The position numbers were made by a program, and so were the translations under genes. A model generated the notes under the pieces. That model saw only the letters and a list, made by a program, of their open reading frames with translations, was not told where the DNA came from and made no database searches. From Altererythrobacter sp. C41 (GTDB lineage: Bacteria; Pseudomonadota; Alphaproteobacteria; Sphingomonadales; Sphingomonadaceae), in the NCBI RefSeq assembly GCF_016803135.1, contig NZ_JAEVFE010000010.1, positions 1 to 64,000 on the forward strand: DNA of 64,000 bases. The letters run 5' to 3'. Positions 8,377 to 17,001 of the stretch are shown piece by piece (positions within the stretch are counted from its first letter, which is position 1; every line of letters starts with the position of its first letter).

Positions 8377-9585
8377 TCAGGCGGTGGCCTCGGGGGCAGG
8401 TACGATCGCAAGTCGCCGGAACAGCAAGGTCGCGATGATCGAAACGACCAGCAGGCCGCAGCACAGGATGAACGCGTTCTGGTAGCTGCCGAAGCGATCG
8501 GCGGCCGATGCAGCAATCCACACACCGCTGCCGGACGAGATCGCTTCGAATACGATAAAGCCGCCCGCGATGCGACCAAGGTTAGGGCCTGCGAATACGT
8601 CCGAAATCACGACCTGTGTCAGGACGTAGCAGCCCGCCCACCCGAGGCCGAGCAACGCAAGACCGAGGAAGGCGACAGACGGCATGGCAAGGCTGAGGAT
8701 GGCCGCGCCCGCCAGCAGAATGCATTGCTGGCTCGTCCACACCTGATGCACGCCCCAACGCTCTGCGGCCATGCCAACGAGGACCTTGCCGAACAATCCC
8801 ACGATGAAGACGGTGCTGACGCCGGTCGCCGTCAGATGCGCCGACATGCCGATGTCCTGCAGGTAGAGGAAGAGGTTGAGCAGGAAGGCCGTCGACGAGA
8901 AAAACGTGGCGAATATCGTCACGAGCAGCAGCCCTATTACCAACGGCGAGCGGCGGTAGTGCGTCTTCGCCGGCGCCGGCGTCGCTGACGGAGGGCTCAG
9001 GGTTTCTCCCACGCGAAGGCGCGGCAGGAGCAGGGCGACGATAGGCAAAAGGACGATCGGCAGGATCGCCAGCCCGGCCAACACGTCACGCCAGTGATAA
9101 TGGTCCAGCGCCAGAACGATCAGATTCGGGAAGATCGCCGATCCGATGCTCGTGCCCGACAGCGCGACCGATATCGCAAGCGCCCGCCGCTCCTCGAAGC
9201 ATTGGCGTACCATCAACACGACGATCACCACGTGCGCGCTCGCGTAGCACATGCCCAGCAGCGCATAGAGAACATAGATCTGCCCGAGCGATTGTGCATG
9301 CCCGTAAATGGCCAGCGCCGCAGCCAGCAGGAAGAGCCCGGCCAGCACGATCGTCCTCGGCGCGATACGGACCGTCAGGAAGCCTATGCCGAGCCCCGAA
9401 AGGCCGGAGGCCATCAGAAAGATGCTCTCCCGCAGCTTGAGATCGGCACGGGAGACGTTCAGACTTTCCAGCAACGTCCGGTCGAGCGCAGGAAGGCCGG
9501 ACGTGATGATGCCGTGACAGATCGTCATCACCAGCAGCAATGCGAACACGACTACCCAGCCGCTGCGCTTGCGCTCCGTCGTCAC
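8377..9585 (-). CDS. Major facilitator superfamily transporter
   Basis: About 402 aa with twelve predicted hydrophobic helices (first WVVVFALLLVMTICHG), a short charged central loop with PAPAKTHYRRS, and a typical pseudo-repeat; it resembles monocarboxylate/oxalate-type MFS carriers. The GTG at 9585 gives a standard short cytoplasmic N-terminus (VTTERKRSG); a TTG at 9645 would add 20 residues with no hydrophobic or conserved content. It stands between iclR and the lyase gene and is divergent from the latter across the second IclR site, so it is the probable uptake carrier for the island's substrate. Specificity cannot be read from sequence. Confidence 0.87.
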   Translation of the reverse strand: MTTERKRSGWVVVFALLLVMTICHGIITSGLPALDRTLLESLNVSRADLKLRESIFLMASGLSGLGIGFLTVRIAPRTIVLAGLFLLAAALAIYGHAQSLGQIYVLYALLGMCYASAHVVIVVLMVRQCFEERRALAISVALSGTSIGSAIFPNLIVLALDHYHWRDVLAGLAILPIVLLPIVALLLPRLRVGETLSPPSATPAPAKTHYRRSPLVIGLLLVTIFATFFSSTAFLLNLFLYLQDIGMSAHLTATGVSTVFIVGLFGKVLVGMAAERWGVHQVWTSQQCILLAGAAILSLAMPSVAFLGLALLGLGWAGCYVLTQVVISDVFAGPNLGRIAGGFIVFEAISSGSGVWIAASAADRFGSYQNAFILCCGLLVVSIIATLLFRRLAIVPAPEATA

Positions 9586-9676
9586 TGCCAAACTCGCCAA
9601 ATGCCTGCACCTTCTTTGCAGCGGATACGGGAGAGATGAGCGCAATGGCGGCGACGCGCCATTGCCTCCTCACCCA

Positions 9677-9693
9677 TGTTCGCCTGCCGAACA
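9677..9693. promoter_or_regulatory. Probable IclR operator, copy 2
   Basis: TGTTCGCCTGCCGAACA is a perfect inverted repeat TGTTCG-N5-CGAACA and differs from the 7511-7527 copy at two positions. It lies 92 bp above the MFS start (9585) and 117 bp above the lyase start (9810), in the second divergent promoter region of the island. The shared spacer sequence CCTGY supports a common binding protein, presumably the neighbouring IclR. Confidence 0.68.
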
Positions 9694-9809
9694 TTTCTGC
9701 CCGAGTCGATTGTCGATAGCTCGGTCCGCCATAGAACGGCGGCCGTCGCCACGAGCGTGACGGGCCCGCCCATGCCGTCACGCCGGATCGGGACGCAGGA
9801 GCTTACTTA

Positions 9810-10673
9810 ATGGCAAATCGCACGCTGCGCAGCCGGCTTGACGCAGGCGACTTCATCGTCGCGCCCGGCATTCAGGACATGATCACCGCGGTCATCGCCA
9901 ACGACGTCGGCTTCGATGCCGTATACGGTTCTGGATACTGGCTCACGGCGTCCGCCCACGGCCTGCCCGATGCCGGGATAGCCTCGGTGACGCAGATGGT
10001 CGACCGGATGGCGACGCTGGTGGAGATCTCGCAGGCGCCGGTGATTGCCGATGCCGACACCGGCTACGGCGGCCTTCTGAACGTGCATCATACGGTTCGC
10101 GGGTATGAGAAGGCCGGGGTCGCGGCACTCCAGCTCGAGGACCAGGAGTTTCCCAAGAAGTGCGGCCACACGCCGGGCAAGCGGATCGTATCGACCGAAG
10201 ACATGGTCGAACGCATCAAGGTCGCGTGTGACGCGCGCGGTAGCGACGAGCTCATCATCATCGCCCGCACCGACGCCCGCCAGATCGAAGGCATGGACGG
10301 CGTGATGCGCCGGCTGGAAGCCTATGCGGTGGCAGGGGCGGACGTGCTGTTTCCCGAAGCGCTGGTTTCGGAAGATGAAATGGCAGCGGTGTGCAAGGCG
10401 TTCGACCAGCCGCTGCTCGCCAACATGGCTTCCGGGGGGGTCACGCCGATCCTTCCAGTAGACAGGCTGAAGGCGCTCGGCTTCTCGATCGCGATCTTCC
10501 CCGCGCTCGCCAGCCTGGCTTCGGCCGCCGCGGCGCATGCGGCGCTGACGGCGCTTCGGGACAAGGGCACCGGCACCGATCCCGCCGTTCCGCTCTACGA
10601 CTTTCGCCGTTTCTGCGAGCAGATCGGCTTCAAGGAAGTGTGGGATTTCGAGAAGCGCTGGGCGCGCGATTGA
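9810..10673 (+). CDS. Isocitrate lyase/PEP mutase-family lyase (2-methylmalate or dimethylmalate lyase type)
   Basis: 287 aa, full length for the short PEP mutase/isocitrate lyase branch. Metal-binding DADTGYG (81-87), the LQLEDQ strand (108-113) and the catalytic loop KKCGH with C118 are all present, which marks a C-C lyase rather than a phosphonate mutase. The ATG at 9810 has a GGAG box at 9798-9801. Relatives include 2-methylisocitrate lyase, oxaloacetate decarboxylase-type enzymes and 2,3-dimethylmalate lyase. Together with the LeuCD-like hydratase it could split a (methyl)malate to pyruvate plus a short acid. The next gene follows 40 bp downstream on the same strand. Confidence 0.88.
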   Translation: MANRTLRSRLDAGDFIVAPGIQDMITAVIANDVGFDAVYGSGYWLTASAHGLPDAGIASVTQMVDRMATLVEISQAPVIADADTGYGGLLNVHHTVRGYEKAGVAALQLEDQEFPKKCGHTPGKRIVSTEDMVERIKVACDARGSDELIIIARTDARQIEGMDGVMRRLEAYAVAGADVLFPEALVSEDEMAAVCKAFDQPLLANMASGGVTPILPVDRLKALGFSIAIFPALASLASAAAAHAALTALRDKGTGTDPAVPLYDFRRFCEQIGFKEVWDFEKRWARD

Positions 10674-10713
10674 CGCCGGCGGCAGGTTCAACGGACACGA
10701 TCAGGAGAAACAC

Positions 10714-12036
10714 ATGGCCATTTGGCTGAAGCGCGGAGCGCCCCAGCAACAGCGGGCGGACATTCAGAAGAGCGTGGCGGAAACGGTCGATCGTATCCTC
10801 ACCGACATCGCCGAGCGCGGCGATGCCGCGGTGCGCGAGCTGTCCCAGAGGTTCGACAACTGGAACCCCGAATCGCTGGCCCTGAGCGACCGCGAGAAGC
10901 AGGACTGCCTAGACCAGCTTTCGAGCCAGGACCTCAAGGACATCGAGTTCGCGCAGACCCAGGTCCGCAACTTCGCCCAGATCCAGCGCGACAGCATGCA
11001 GGACGTCGAGGTCGAGACGCTGCCCGGCGTGGTGCTGGGGCATAAACACATTCCGGTGAACGCGGCGGGCTGTTACGTCCCTGGCGGCAAGTACCCGCTG
11101 CTTGCCTCCGCGCACATGTCGGTCATCACCGCCAAAGTCGCGGGCGTCCCGCGTGTGATCTCCTGCGCCCCGCCCTTCCAGGGCAAGCCCGCTCCCGCGA
11201 TCGTCGCAGCCCAGGTGCTTGCCGGCGCCGATGAGATCTACGTGCTCGGCGGTGTGCAGGCGATCGGAGCGATGGCGATCGGCACCGAGACGATCAAGCC
11301 GGTCGACATGCTCGTCGGCCCGGGCAACGCCTTCGTCGCGGAAGCGAAGCGGAAGCTGTTCGGCCGTGTCGGCATCGACCTCTTCGCAGGCCCGACCGAG
11401 ACTCTGGTCATTGCGGACGAAATCGGCGCCGACGGCGAACTCTGCGCAACCGACCTGCTCGGCCAGGCTGAACATGGCCCCGACAGCCCAGCGGTTCTAC
11501 TGACCACCTCGGAAAAGCTCGCCCGAGAAACAATGGCGGAAGTCGAGCGGCTGCTGCAGATCCTCCCGACCGCCGATCATGCCCGCAAGGCGTGGGAAAC
11601 ATACGGCGAGGTGATCGTCGCCGAGAGCGATGAGGAAATGGTCGCGATCGCAGACGAGATTGCCTCCGAACATGTTCAAGTGATGACGGCGGCCCCGGAT
11701 TACTTCCTGAAGAACATGACGAATTACGGTGCGCTGTTCCTCGGCGCCCGCACCAACGTCAGCTATGGCGATAAGGTCATCGGTACCAATCACACCCTGC
11801 CTACTGGCAAAGCAGCGCGTTATACGGGCGGTCTGTGGGTCGGCAAGTTCCTCAAGACCTGCACCTATCAACGCGTCACAACCGATCAGGCGTCGGCGAT
11901 GATTGGTGAGTATTGCAGTCGCCTGTGCGCACTCGAGGGATTCGCGGGGCATGGCGAGCAAGCCAACATTCGCGTTCGCCGTTACGGCGGGCGCGAGGTG
12001 CCCTACGCCGGACGTGTCGAGCCGCTTCTGGTGTGA
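10714..12036 (+). CDS. Histidinol dehydrogenase-family oxidoreductase (catabolic, HpsN-like)
   Basis: 440 aa. The histidinol dehydrogenase core is clear: [42 protein letters not shown] and HGPDS segments, and SEHVQVMT toward the C-terminus. No other his genes are nearby and the gene sits in the IclR-linked island, so it is probably one of the catabolic paralogues (such as sulfopropanediol dehydrogenase HpsN) that oxidise an alcohol through an aldehyde to a carboxylate with NAD. The ATG at 10714 is preceded by AGGAGA. It may supply the acid group of an intermediate; substrate unknown. Confidence 0.87.
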   Translation: MAIWLKRGAPQQQRADIQKSVAETVDRILTDIAERGDAAVRELSQRFDNWNPESLALSDREKQDCLDQLSSQDLKDIEFAQTQVRNFAQIQRDSMQDVEVETLPGVVLGHKHIPVNAAGCYVPGGKYPLLASAHMSVITAKVAGVPRVISCAPPFQGKPAPAIVAAQVLAGADEIYVLGGVQAIGAMAIGTETIKPVDMLVGPGNAFVAEAKRKLFGRVGIDLFAGPTETLVIADEIGADGELCATDLLGQAEHGPDSPAVLLTTSEKLARETMAEVERLLQILPTADHARKAWETYGEVIVAESDEEMVAIADEIASEHVQVMTAAPDYFLKNMTNYGALFLGARTNVSYGDKVIGTNHTLPTGKAARYTGGLWVGKFLKTCTYQRVTTDQASAMIGEYCSRLCALEGFAGHGEQANIRVRRYGGREVPYAGRVEPLLV

Positions 12037-12229
12037 TCGGGGCGGCGGATCGGTCCCGCGTCCACCAGGCGCGGGACCTCTTCGGCATAAAGCACGTGGA
12101 GGATTGCGCCGACAAGCAGCGCGTGGGCGGTCTTCTCCCAGTGGCTGCGCGTTCGAGAGCGCCTTCGGGATCGACGAGGATATCGGCAATGTTCTGGACG
12201 TCGCGCGCTTCGCTCGCGCATAGCGTCAA
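12035..12229 (-). pseudogene. Remnant of a conjugal transfer coupling protein (TraG/VirD4-like)
   Basis: Two overlapping minus-strand frames join into one TraG-like segment. The first frame, from 12229 to about 12148, reads ASEARDVQNIADILVDPEG. The next frame, from about 12146, reads SHWEKTAHALLVGAILHVLY. In intact TraG proteins these blocks are contiguous, so a frameshift near 12147 is required, and both ends are missing. This is a decayed scrap of an integrative or conjugative element at the right edge of the catabolic island. Recognition is from memory of the TraG motif and is moderate; a database search would decide. Confidence 0.5.
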
Positions 12230-12292
12230 CCACCGGCTAGAGTACTCCGCAGTCGCCCCGCCCGGCCAGCGGAGAGCGTCCCAGGCCGCCCG

Positions 12293-13198
12293 TCAAGGCA
12301 AAAGCCGGTCCTCAAGCGCGCGCCGCGCGACATAGAGCGGATCGTCCCCTCCCGGAACATCGGGTTGAACCCCCGAACCTTCCCAGTTCACGCCCGTCGT
12401 CAGGTTGACGGGCCGCGCGTCGGGTATCGAGATGGCGTAGCTCTCGCCGAGCTCGACCGGCTCACCGACCAGATTGGCGACCCCGCCGCTGCGGGAACCC
12501 ACAATCAGGGCGCGCCCGAGCGCCTGAAGCGAGTAAGCGACGAACTCGGAAGCCGAGCCGGATCTCCTGTCGATGAGAATGGCAACGGGCCGCGCAGTCC
12601 CGCCAAGGTGGAGCTCGATCGCCGGCAGACTTTCGCTTGACGTTCCGCGGCGCCGCTCGATCGTCTGCACCGCCTCTACTGCCGGCGCCAGGGCGCGGAC
12701 CAGATGCTGCGCGGTGCGGGCGTCGCCCCCGCCGTTCCCTCTCAGATCGATGATCAGGCCTCTCGTGTCCGAGAGCAGCCCGGCAGCGGCCTCCAGTTTC
12801 GGCTTGGCGAGGTCCCAGGGATAGAAACTCGAGATGCGCAGATATCCAACATTCCCTTCAAGCACGCTCGCCTCGCGAACGCCGGCGTTGACGTTCCGAC
12901 TTTCCGAACGCCAGGCCATCAGCCAGTCTTGTGCTCCAGCGTCGCTATCCGGCCGTTCGAACATGAAGTGCGGATCGTAGCTGTCGAGGATTACGTTGGT
13001 TTCCGCGACGAAGGCAGCCTCGTCCAGACATGCGCGCTGCCGAGCTTCTGCAGCCTCCTCCCGCAGGCGGCGCGCGATCCTGCTCGCCGCGCCCTCGTCG
13101 AAGTACTGCGTTTCGATAGCGCTGGCTGCAGCCTCCAACGCGCTTGCCTGCTGGGGGCAGGCACCTGCGGCCGCGAGCGCCAAAATGGGAACAAGCAT
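12293..13198 (-). CDS. S41-family serine peptidase, exported
   Basis: 301 aa with a short N-terminal hydrophobic segment (MLVPILALAAAGACPQ) that looks like a signal peptide. The S41 (C-terminal processing peptidase) core is visible: GYLRISSFYP, GLIIDLRGNGGGD at about 146-158, and DRRSGSASEFVAYSLQAL carrying the catalytic Ser. No PDZ domain is obvious, so it is of the small tail-specific/tricorn-like type. The start at 13198 lies 45 bp from the divergent marR gene with a perfect palindrome between them, so it is probably repressed by that MarR protein. Substrate unknown; a periplasmic location is inferred. Confidence 0.82.
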   Translation of the reverse strand: MLVPILALAAAGACPQQASALEAAASAIETQYFDEGAASRIARRLREEAAEARQRACLDEAAFVAETNVILDSYDPHFMFERPDSDAGAQDWLMAWRSESRNVNAGVREASVLEGNVGYLRISSFYPWDLAKPKLEAAAGLLSDTRGLIIDLRGNGGGDARTAQHLVRALAPAVEAVQTIERRRGTSSESLPAIELHLGGTARPVAILIDRRSGSASEFVAYSLQALGRALIVGSRSGGVANLVGEPVELGESYAISIPDARPVNLTTGVNWEGSGVQPDVPGGDDPLYVARRALEDRLLP

Positions 13199-13223
13199 CC
13201 AACCGTCCTTGTGTTACATAAGC

Positions 13224-13237
13224 GCTTATATATAAGC
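13224..13237. promoter_or_regulatory. Perfect palindrome in the S41/MarR divergent promoter
   Basis: GCTTATATATAAGC is a 14-bp perfect palindrome placed 26 bp above the S41 start and 7 bp above the MarR ATG. AT-rich dyads of this kind are usual MarR operators, so autoregulation of marR and control of the peptidase are likely. This is inferred from position and symmetry. Confidence 0.55.
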
Positions 13238-13243
13238 ACGCAT

Positions 13244-13735
13244 ATGCAGAGACATCAAGCTACCTTGGGCACACTGCTGCGCCGCCTCATCGATGCGCTC
13301 GATGGTGCGGTGGAGAACGCCTATCGTGAGGCCGGCCTGGATTTCCGACCGCGCTACACGCCCGTTATCAGGCTGCTCCTGGACGCGGGCCCGATGCCGA
13401 TCAGGGACATCGCCCGGCAGGCCGGCGTCAGCCATTCGGCCTTGAGCCAGACGGTGTCGCAGCTCCAGCGGGAAGGCTGGGTTGAGCTAAGACCGGGCCA
13501 TGACCGCCGAGAGCGCGTGGTCCATCCATCCGACAAAACCCACAAGCTGGAACCCGCTCTCCGGAAGCGGTGGGCGATTACCGCAGCAGCGGCAGCATCG
13601 CTCGACGCCGAGTTGCCATGCGCTCTAGAGCCTCTCTTGCGGCAGGCGCTCGAAGCGTTGGAGGCGAGGCCATTCACACAGCGGCTCGCAGACGCGGCAT
13701 TGGACACCACAGGAGATGCATCGAGAGGAAGTTGA
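13244..13735 (+). CDS. MarR-family transcriptional regulator
   Basis: 163 aa with a winged helix-turn-helix: PIRDIARQAGVSHSALSQTVSQL at about 47-69, then the basic wing GHDRRERVVHPS. The N-terminal and C-terminal helices provide dimerisation. The ATG at 13244 directly follows the 13224-13237 palindrome. Divergent from the S41 peptidase gene, its probable target. The ligand is unknown. Confidence 0.85.
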   Translation: MQRHQATLGTLLRRLIDALDGAVENAYREAGLDFRPRYTPVIRLLLDAGPMPIRDIARQAGVSHSALSQTVSQLQREGWVELRPGHDRRERVVHPSDKTHKLEPALRKRWAITAAAAASLDAELPCALEPLLRQALEALEARPFTQRLADAALDTTGDASRGS

Positions 13736-13839
13736 ACCGCTGGTTTGACTTAAAATCAGAATAGCGTCCCAGCGTCACCCAGGCCATCGTCCTGCCATCT
13801 GAGAATGACTTCGCCCTGTCCGCTGCTTGCTCCTTAACC

Positions 13840-14079
13840 GCTTCGCCGATGGCCTTTGAAGCTCCGATAGCCTACGATGCCGGGAAAGCTCTTCACGCTG
13901 CAGCCAAGACAAAAGGCGAGCATGGATTTGGTGCCCAGTGGGCCGGACAAGGTGCGCCGTTAGCTCGCGCCATGCCGGCTGCTCGATTGGTCCAGACGTT
14001 GCAAGACGAGCTCGAGCGTTGTCGAGCCGACGGGCGGCTCTCGGCGACCAATCAGCGGGCTGCTTCCGGTCGACGCTAG
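13840..14079 (+). pseudogene. C-terminal remnant of a nitronate monooxygenase-like protein
   Basis: The frame beginning near 13840 reads YDAGKALHAAAKTKG, then FGAQWAGQGAPLARAMPAA, which resembles the last 60-70 residues of 2-nitropropane dioxygenase/nitronate monooxygenases (the QWAGQ...AR..PAA ending). The FMN-binding barrel that should precede it is absent; the sequence upstream of 13840 shows no related frame. It is therefore a truncated gene tail rather than a functional enzyme. The stop is at 14079. Identification is by motif memory only. Confidence 0.45.
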
Positions 14080-14207
14080 ATCGTGCCCGGCATCAGTCTC
14101 CGCCGACATCGCCGACGCGTGGCTGATCCTCAAAGCCGGCGTTGATTCACCAAGCTGGCGCGCGAACGTCGGCTTGCCTGGCCATCAACAGCGGCTAAGC
14201 GGTGGGT

Positions 14208-14438
14208 ATGACTGCCTCCGATCTTGAACAGCTGCTTATCACACGCCTTATCCGGGAGAGAGGCGGGACCTCGCAGGCATGGCGTCGGGCGCTTGGTAAG
14301 GCGATCGTGCGCGACACGACGACGCATCCCCATTGCAATTGGGATTTCAGACTGAGTGGCACCATTTCGCAGCGCGCCGCGATCGAGCGGCTGCTCGACG
14401 ACGTGCGGCTTGAGCATTCGATCGTAGCGGACGGCTGA
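14208..14438 (+). CDS. Small conserved-looking protein of unknown function
   Basis: 76 aa (ATG at 14208; a GTG at 14202 would add two residues). It reads TASDLEQLLITRLIRERGG then HPHCNWDFRLSGT, with one Cys and several His residues. I do not recognise a named family but proteins with the DLEQLL..RLI.ERGG..W and H.HCNWD pattern occur in sphingomonads. No signal peptide or membrane helix. Its neighbours are a truncated oxidoreductase and an empty stretch, so context gives no function. Confidence 0.5.
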   Translation: MTASDLEQLLITRLIRERGGTSQAWRRALGKAIVRDTTTHPHCNWDFRLSGTISQRAAIERLLDDVRLEHSIVADG

Positions 14439-15084
14439 GCGTCGTGAGGCCTGCGGCCGCCGCCGACAAAACGGTCGTTGCCGGCCCCAGATCGAGCCGT
14501 CGAAACTTGCCCTACCTTCATAAGCTACCAAAAGGCTGACAGTGAGCCGGTCAGGGTGTTGAATTAATTAGCATGCGCTTTGTCGCACAATGATGGGACC
14601 GTTCGCTCATTCCGCATCCGCCGATAGCGGCCTTCCTGTCTCTCAATGCCGTGTGCGGCACCCCGACGCGAGCACAAAGCGGCGACGAGGCGGATCGCTC
14701 CGGCAACTCGTCGAGATCGCGCAGGATTCGCGTCCGGTCGATGCCCCTTTGACTCCGGGAACACTTTCAGAAGCCTTGTCATGCCGATCCCGCGACCCGC
14801 ATATGGCGTTCGCCACCGCCCTCTTTCTTGCTGAGAAGCAGCCTGATTGGATGCGCAGATACGAGGGGAAGGAAGCCGAAGGGATGACAATCTCTGAAAC
14901 GCTTTTCGTCGGCTGCAATTATACGCCGGTTTCGCGTGAGAAATTTCGCCAAGGGAACCGCAGACCGAGCAGACATCGGGCCAGGATGGAAGGTAGCGTC
15001 GCAAGAAGACCCGCGGACGCGCCGGCGAACGGTTGACACCATGCAGATGCCTGCCCGACAAACATCAATGAAGGGAGTGAACGA
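14439..15084. other. Intergenic stretch with no supported gene
   Basis: About 650 bp. A copy of the dispersed 57-bp element occupies 14463-14519. The rest contains open frames on both strands (for example 14590-15036 plus), but none has a recognisable motif, ribosome-binding site or export signal, so none is called. Confidence 0.5.
14463..14519. repeat. Dispersed 57-bp element, copy 1
   Basis: CCGACAAAACGGTCGTT begins 25 bp after the stop of the 14208 gene; the second conserved block TTGCCCTACCTTC begins exactly 44 bases further on. Confidence 0.6.
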
Positions 15085-15324
15085 ATGGCATCGATCATCA
15101 TGGCCCTCATCATGGGGCTTCTAGGCGGACCAGCCGTCGCGATGGCATTTCGTATGCCGAATCCGCAGGCAGGACACCAGAAGCGCAAGGAGGCATTCCT
15201 CGCCGGCAAGGGCAGCGATCCCGATGCCGCACCTTTCGGTCCGCACAAGTCGTTCAAACATAATGCGATCGTCTTCGGCCTGATATTCGCGGCGATTGGA
15301 TTCTTCATCGGAATGCTGGGTTGA
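15085..15324 (+). CDS. Small inner-membrane protein, unknown function
   Basis: 79 aa with two hydrophobic helices, at about 3-22 (IIMALIMGLLGGPAVAMAF) and 59-78 (NAIVFGLIFAAIGFFIGML), joined by a hydrophilic loop rich in Lys and Pro. The ATG at 15085 has an AGGGAG ribosome-binding site. The lipoprotein gene starts 85 bp downstream in the same direction. No family recognised; a hairpin membrane protein with both ends on the same side is the simplest topology. Confidence 0.65.
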   Translation: MASIIMALIMGLLGGPAVAMAFRMPNPQAGHQKRKEAFLAGKGSDPDAAPFGPHKSFKHNAIVFGLIFAAIGFFIGMLG

Positions 15325-15409
15325 GCGTCAGCGCCTGGCGCTGCGCATGCCGGTCCGCGACACTCTGATCCTCGCCGTCTTCCCCCACTCGCCTGTCAAG
15401 GAGGCCAAT

Positions 15410-15766
15410 TTGCCGAAACTATTACTGACTGGTCCGCTTCTCCTATCCGCAGTGCTGCTGGCCGGATGCGGGAACGAACAGGGCGAAGGGCCGATGAAGC
15501 CCGGCATTTACGCCTATGAAGCCGCGGACGGTTCCAGCCATCGCATGATTTTCAGCGAGGACGGCACCTATTCGGATATGCAGGACAACGTGCCGAAGCC
15601 CGTCGAGCAGGGGCAATGGCTGCGGCGTGACGGGCAGCTCTGCATGAAATCGGGCAATAGCGGGGCGGAACTGTGTCTCGACGAGAAGGCAGAGGCGAAT
15701 GGAGGCTTTTCCCTGTCCAAGGGCGGCACCACCACTCAGTTCACGCTCGAGGCCGGCGTGCAGTGA
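15410..15766 (+). CDS. Small lipoprotein
   Basis: 118 aa from a TTG start at 15410, chosen because an AAGGAGG box lies at 15397-15403 and because it gives a proper signal peptide: LPKLLLTGPLLLSAVLLAGC with lipobox LLAGC (Cys at about 20). The mature part is beta-rich, with YEAADGSSHRMIFSEDGTYSD, a glycine-tryptophan turn (GQWLRRDGQLCMKS) and paired cysteines. The layout (ligand-like strand, DG turn, RDGQLC) resembles the small secreted proteins encoded just downstream and at 48446. Function unknown; outer-membrane anchoring is inferred. Confidence 0.75.
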   Translation: MPKLLLTGPLLLSAVLLAGCGNEQGEGPMKPGIYAYEAADGSSHRMIFSEDGTYSDMQDNVPKPVEQGQWLRRDGQLCMKSGNSGAELCLDEKAEANGGFSLSKGGTTTQFTLEAGVQ

Positions 15767-15805
15767 TATGAGCCTGGTCGATCATGAATTCGCCGGCGAT
15801 CGACC

Positions 15806-16258
15806 ATGAGGGCCCGTCGCATTCCATCTGTGCAGCGCTGCGCAGTCGCCGCCGCCTTTGCCTGCGCAATCCTGTTCCCTCCGGCGGCTTCCGTGGCCGG
15901 TGACACGGACGAGATAACGATTGAGGAAGCATCGGGTCGTGAACTGATCGCTCTGCTGAACGGCAATACGCTTATTGTGAGCGCGCCCGGCGAGACGGGC
16001 GGGGCCTACGGCTATCTGCACCTGAAAGAAGATGGAACAGCGATCTTTCGCGAAATGCTGCCGGACGCCAGCCCCGGGCGCATCAGATGGTCTGTCGACG
16101 AACGCCAGAGGCTATGCATCACCGAAACCCTCGATCCCGGCGCGCGCAAGGACTGCGGCCTTTTCCGAATGAAGGGGGATGACCTCTATATATACGGCGA
16201 TAATGGAAAGGTCGAACATGCGAAGGCTCGGTTGGTGCGCGGAGAGCCACGCGAATGA
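15806..16258 (+). CDS. Small secreted protein, DUF995-like layout
   Basis: 150 aa with an Arg-rich signal peptide (hydrophobic core CAVAAAFACAILFPPAASVAG, about 12-32). The mature part shows SGRELIALLNGNTL, then YLHLKEDGTAIF, then WSVDERQRLCITE and KDCGLFRMKGDDLY. This GREhh.hhxGNT...DG...W.hD...RLC...C pattern recurs in the 18577 and 48446 proteins and recalls DUF995. Its ATGA overlaps the next gene, so they are translationally coupled. No enzymatic residues are evident. Confidence 0.7.
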   Translation: MRARRIPSVQRCAVAAAFACAILFPPAASVAGDTDEITIEEASGRELIALLNGNTLIVSAPGETGGAYGYLHLKEDGTAIFREMLPDASPGRIRWSVDERQRLCITETLDPGARKDCGLFRMKGDDLYIYGDNGKVEHAKARLVRGEPRE

Positions 16259-17001
16259 ATGCCGCCACGACATTCCACATTCTGTGCCTGGTCGCTCTTG
16301 CGGCGACAGCGCCGGCACTGGCCAATCCGGATAGCGGGCCACTGTTGTGCGCAGGACCGGAATTGATCCAGCACGCCAATATCGCGGGGGACGAACCACC
16401 CTTGCCCGGCACCTACCGATGCAGCGAAGAAGGTATCGCGATCACGCTCCGCCTCGATGCGGACGGACGCTTTGAACAACACATGCGCGCGAACGAACGG
16501 CTTTTCGAACGCGAAGATGGAACCAGGACGACCGAAACCAGCCTGTCAGGCCGGTGGCGCGTCGAGAACGGAACCGTGCATCTGTTCGAACAGCCAGCCA
16601 GAGCCCCCCGTATCAATCTGATCGAGGCGCGGCGCGATCCCTCGGTGGGACTGCGTGTGGATATCCGCACGCCGGAGGGAGACGCAGCGCGTGGCCTCTT
16701 CATCGGGGAAGGTGAACACATCAATGTCCGAAGCTCGCTGGACGACGGCCTCCTGCTGATACCCAAAGGGATCGTCTGGAACCCGGGCAAGCGCTGGATC
16801 GTCCGCATGGGAGACGAACTGCGCCTCGCTGCTTTCGACGCAGTCGCGGGTGGCCCTAACAGTTTCCAGTACGTCTACGAACCGAGCGAAATCGAACCGT
16901 TCCATCAGCAGGGATTGGTCGCGGGGGAACATGGAGAGATCATCGTGGTCCCACTCGGCATAAGCGGAGCGGTCCTGCAACGGATCGGCAGTCCCAAATG
17001 A
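16255..17001 (+). CDS. Secreted protein of unknown function
   Basis: 248 aa with a signal peptide (about 1-23, ILCLVALAATAPALA). The mature region is beta-rich, with GTYRCSEEGIAITLRLDADGRF and LSGRWRVENGTVHL blocks that look like the same DG-turn, G.W...(N/D)G design as its neighbours, followed by a longer C-terminal half. It overlaps the upstream gene by 4 bp and the downstream gene by 4 bp (ATGA at both ends), so all three are one translational unit. No named family recognised. Location is likely periplasmic. Confidence 0.68.
   Translation: MNAATTFHILCLVALAATAPALANPDSGPLLCAGPELIQHANIAGDEPPLPGTYRCSEEGIAITLRLDADGRFEQHMRANERLFEREDGTRTTETSLSGRWRVENGTVHLFEQPARAPRINLIEARRDPSVGLRVDIRTPEGDAARGLFIGEGEHINVRSSLDDGLLLIPKGIVWNPGKRWIVRMGDELRLAAFDAVAGGPNSFQYVYEPSEIEPFHQQGLVAGEHGEIIVVPLGISGAVLQRIGSPK

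Noticed and set aside
14590-15036. 148-codon plus-strand frame (and a 165-codon minus-strand frame across it)
   Set aside because: Neither shows a recognisable motif, an export signal or a good ribosome-binding site, and they overlap each other; coding status could not be decided, so neither is called.
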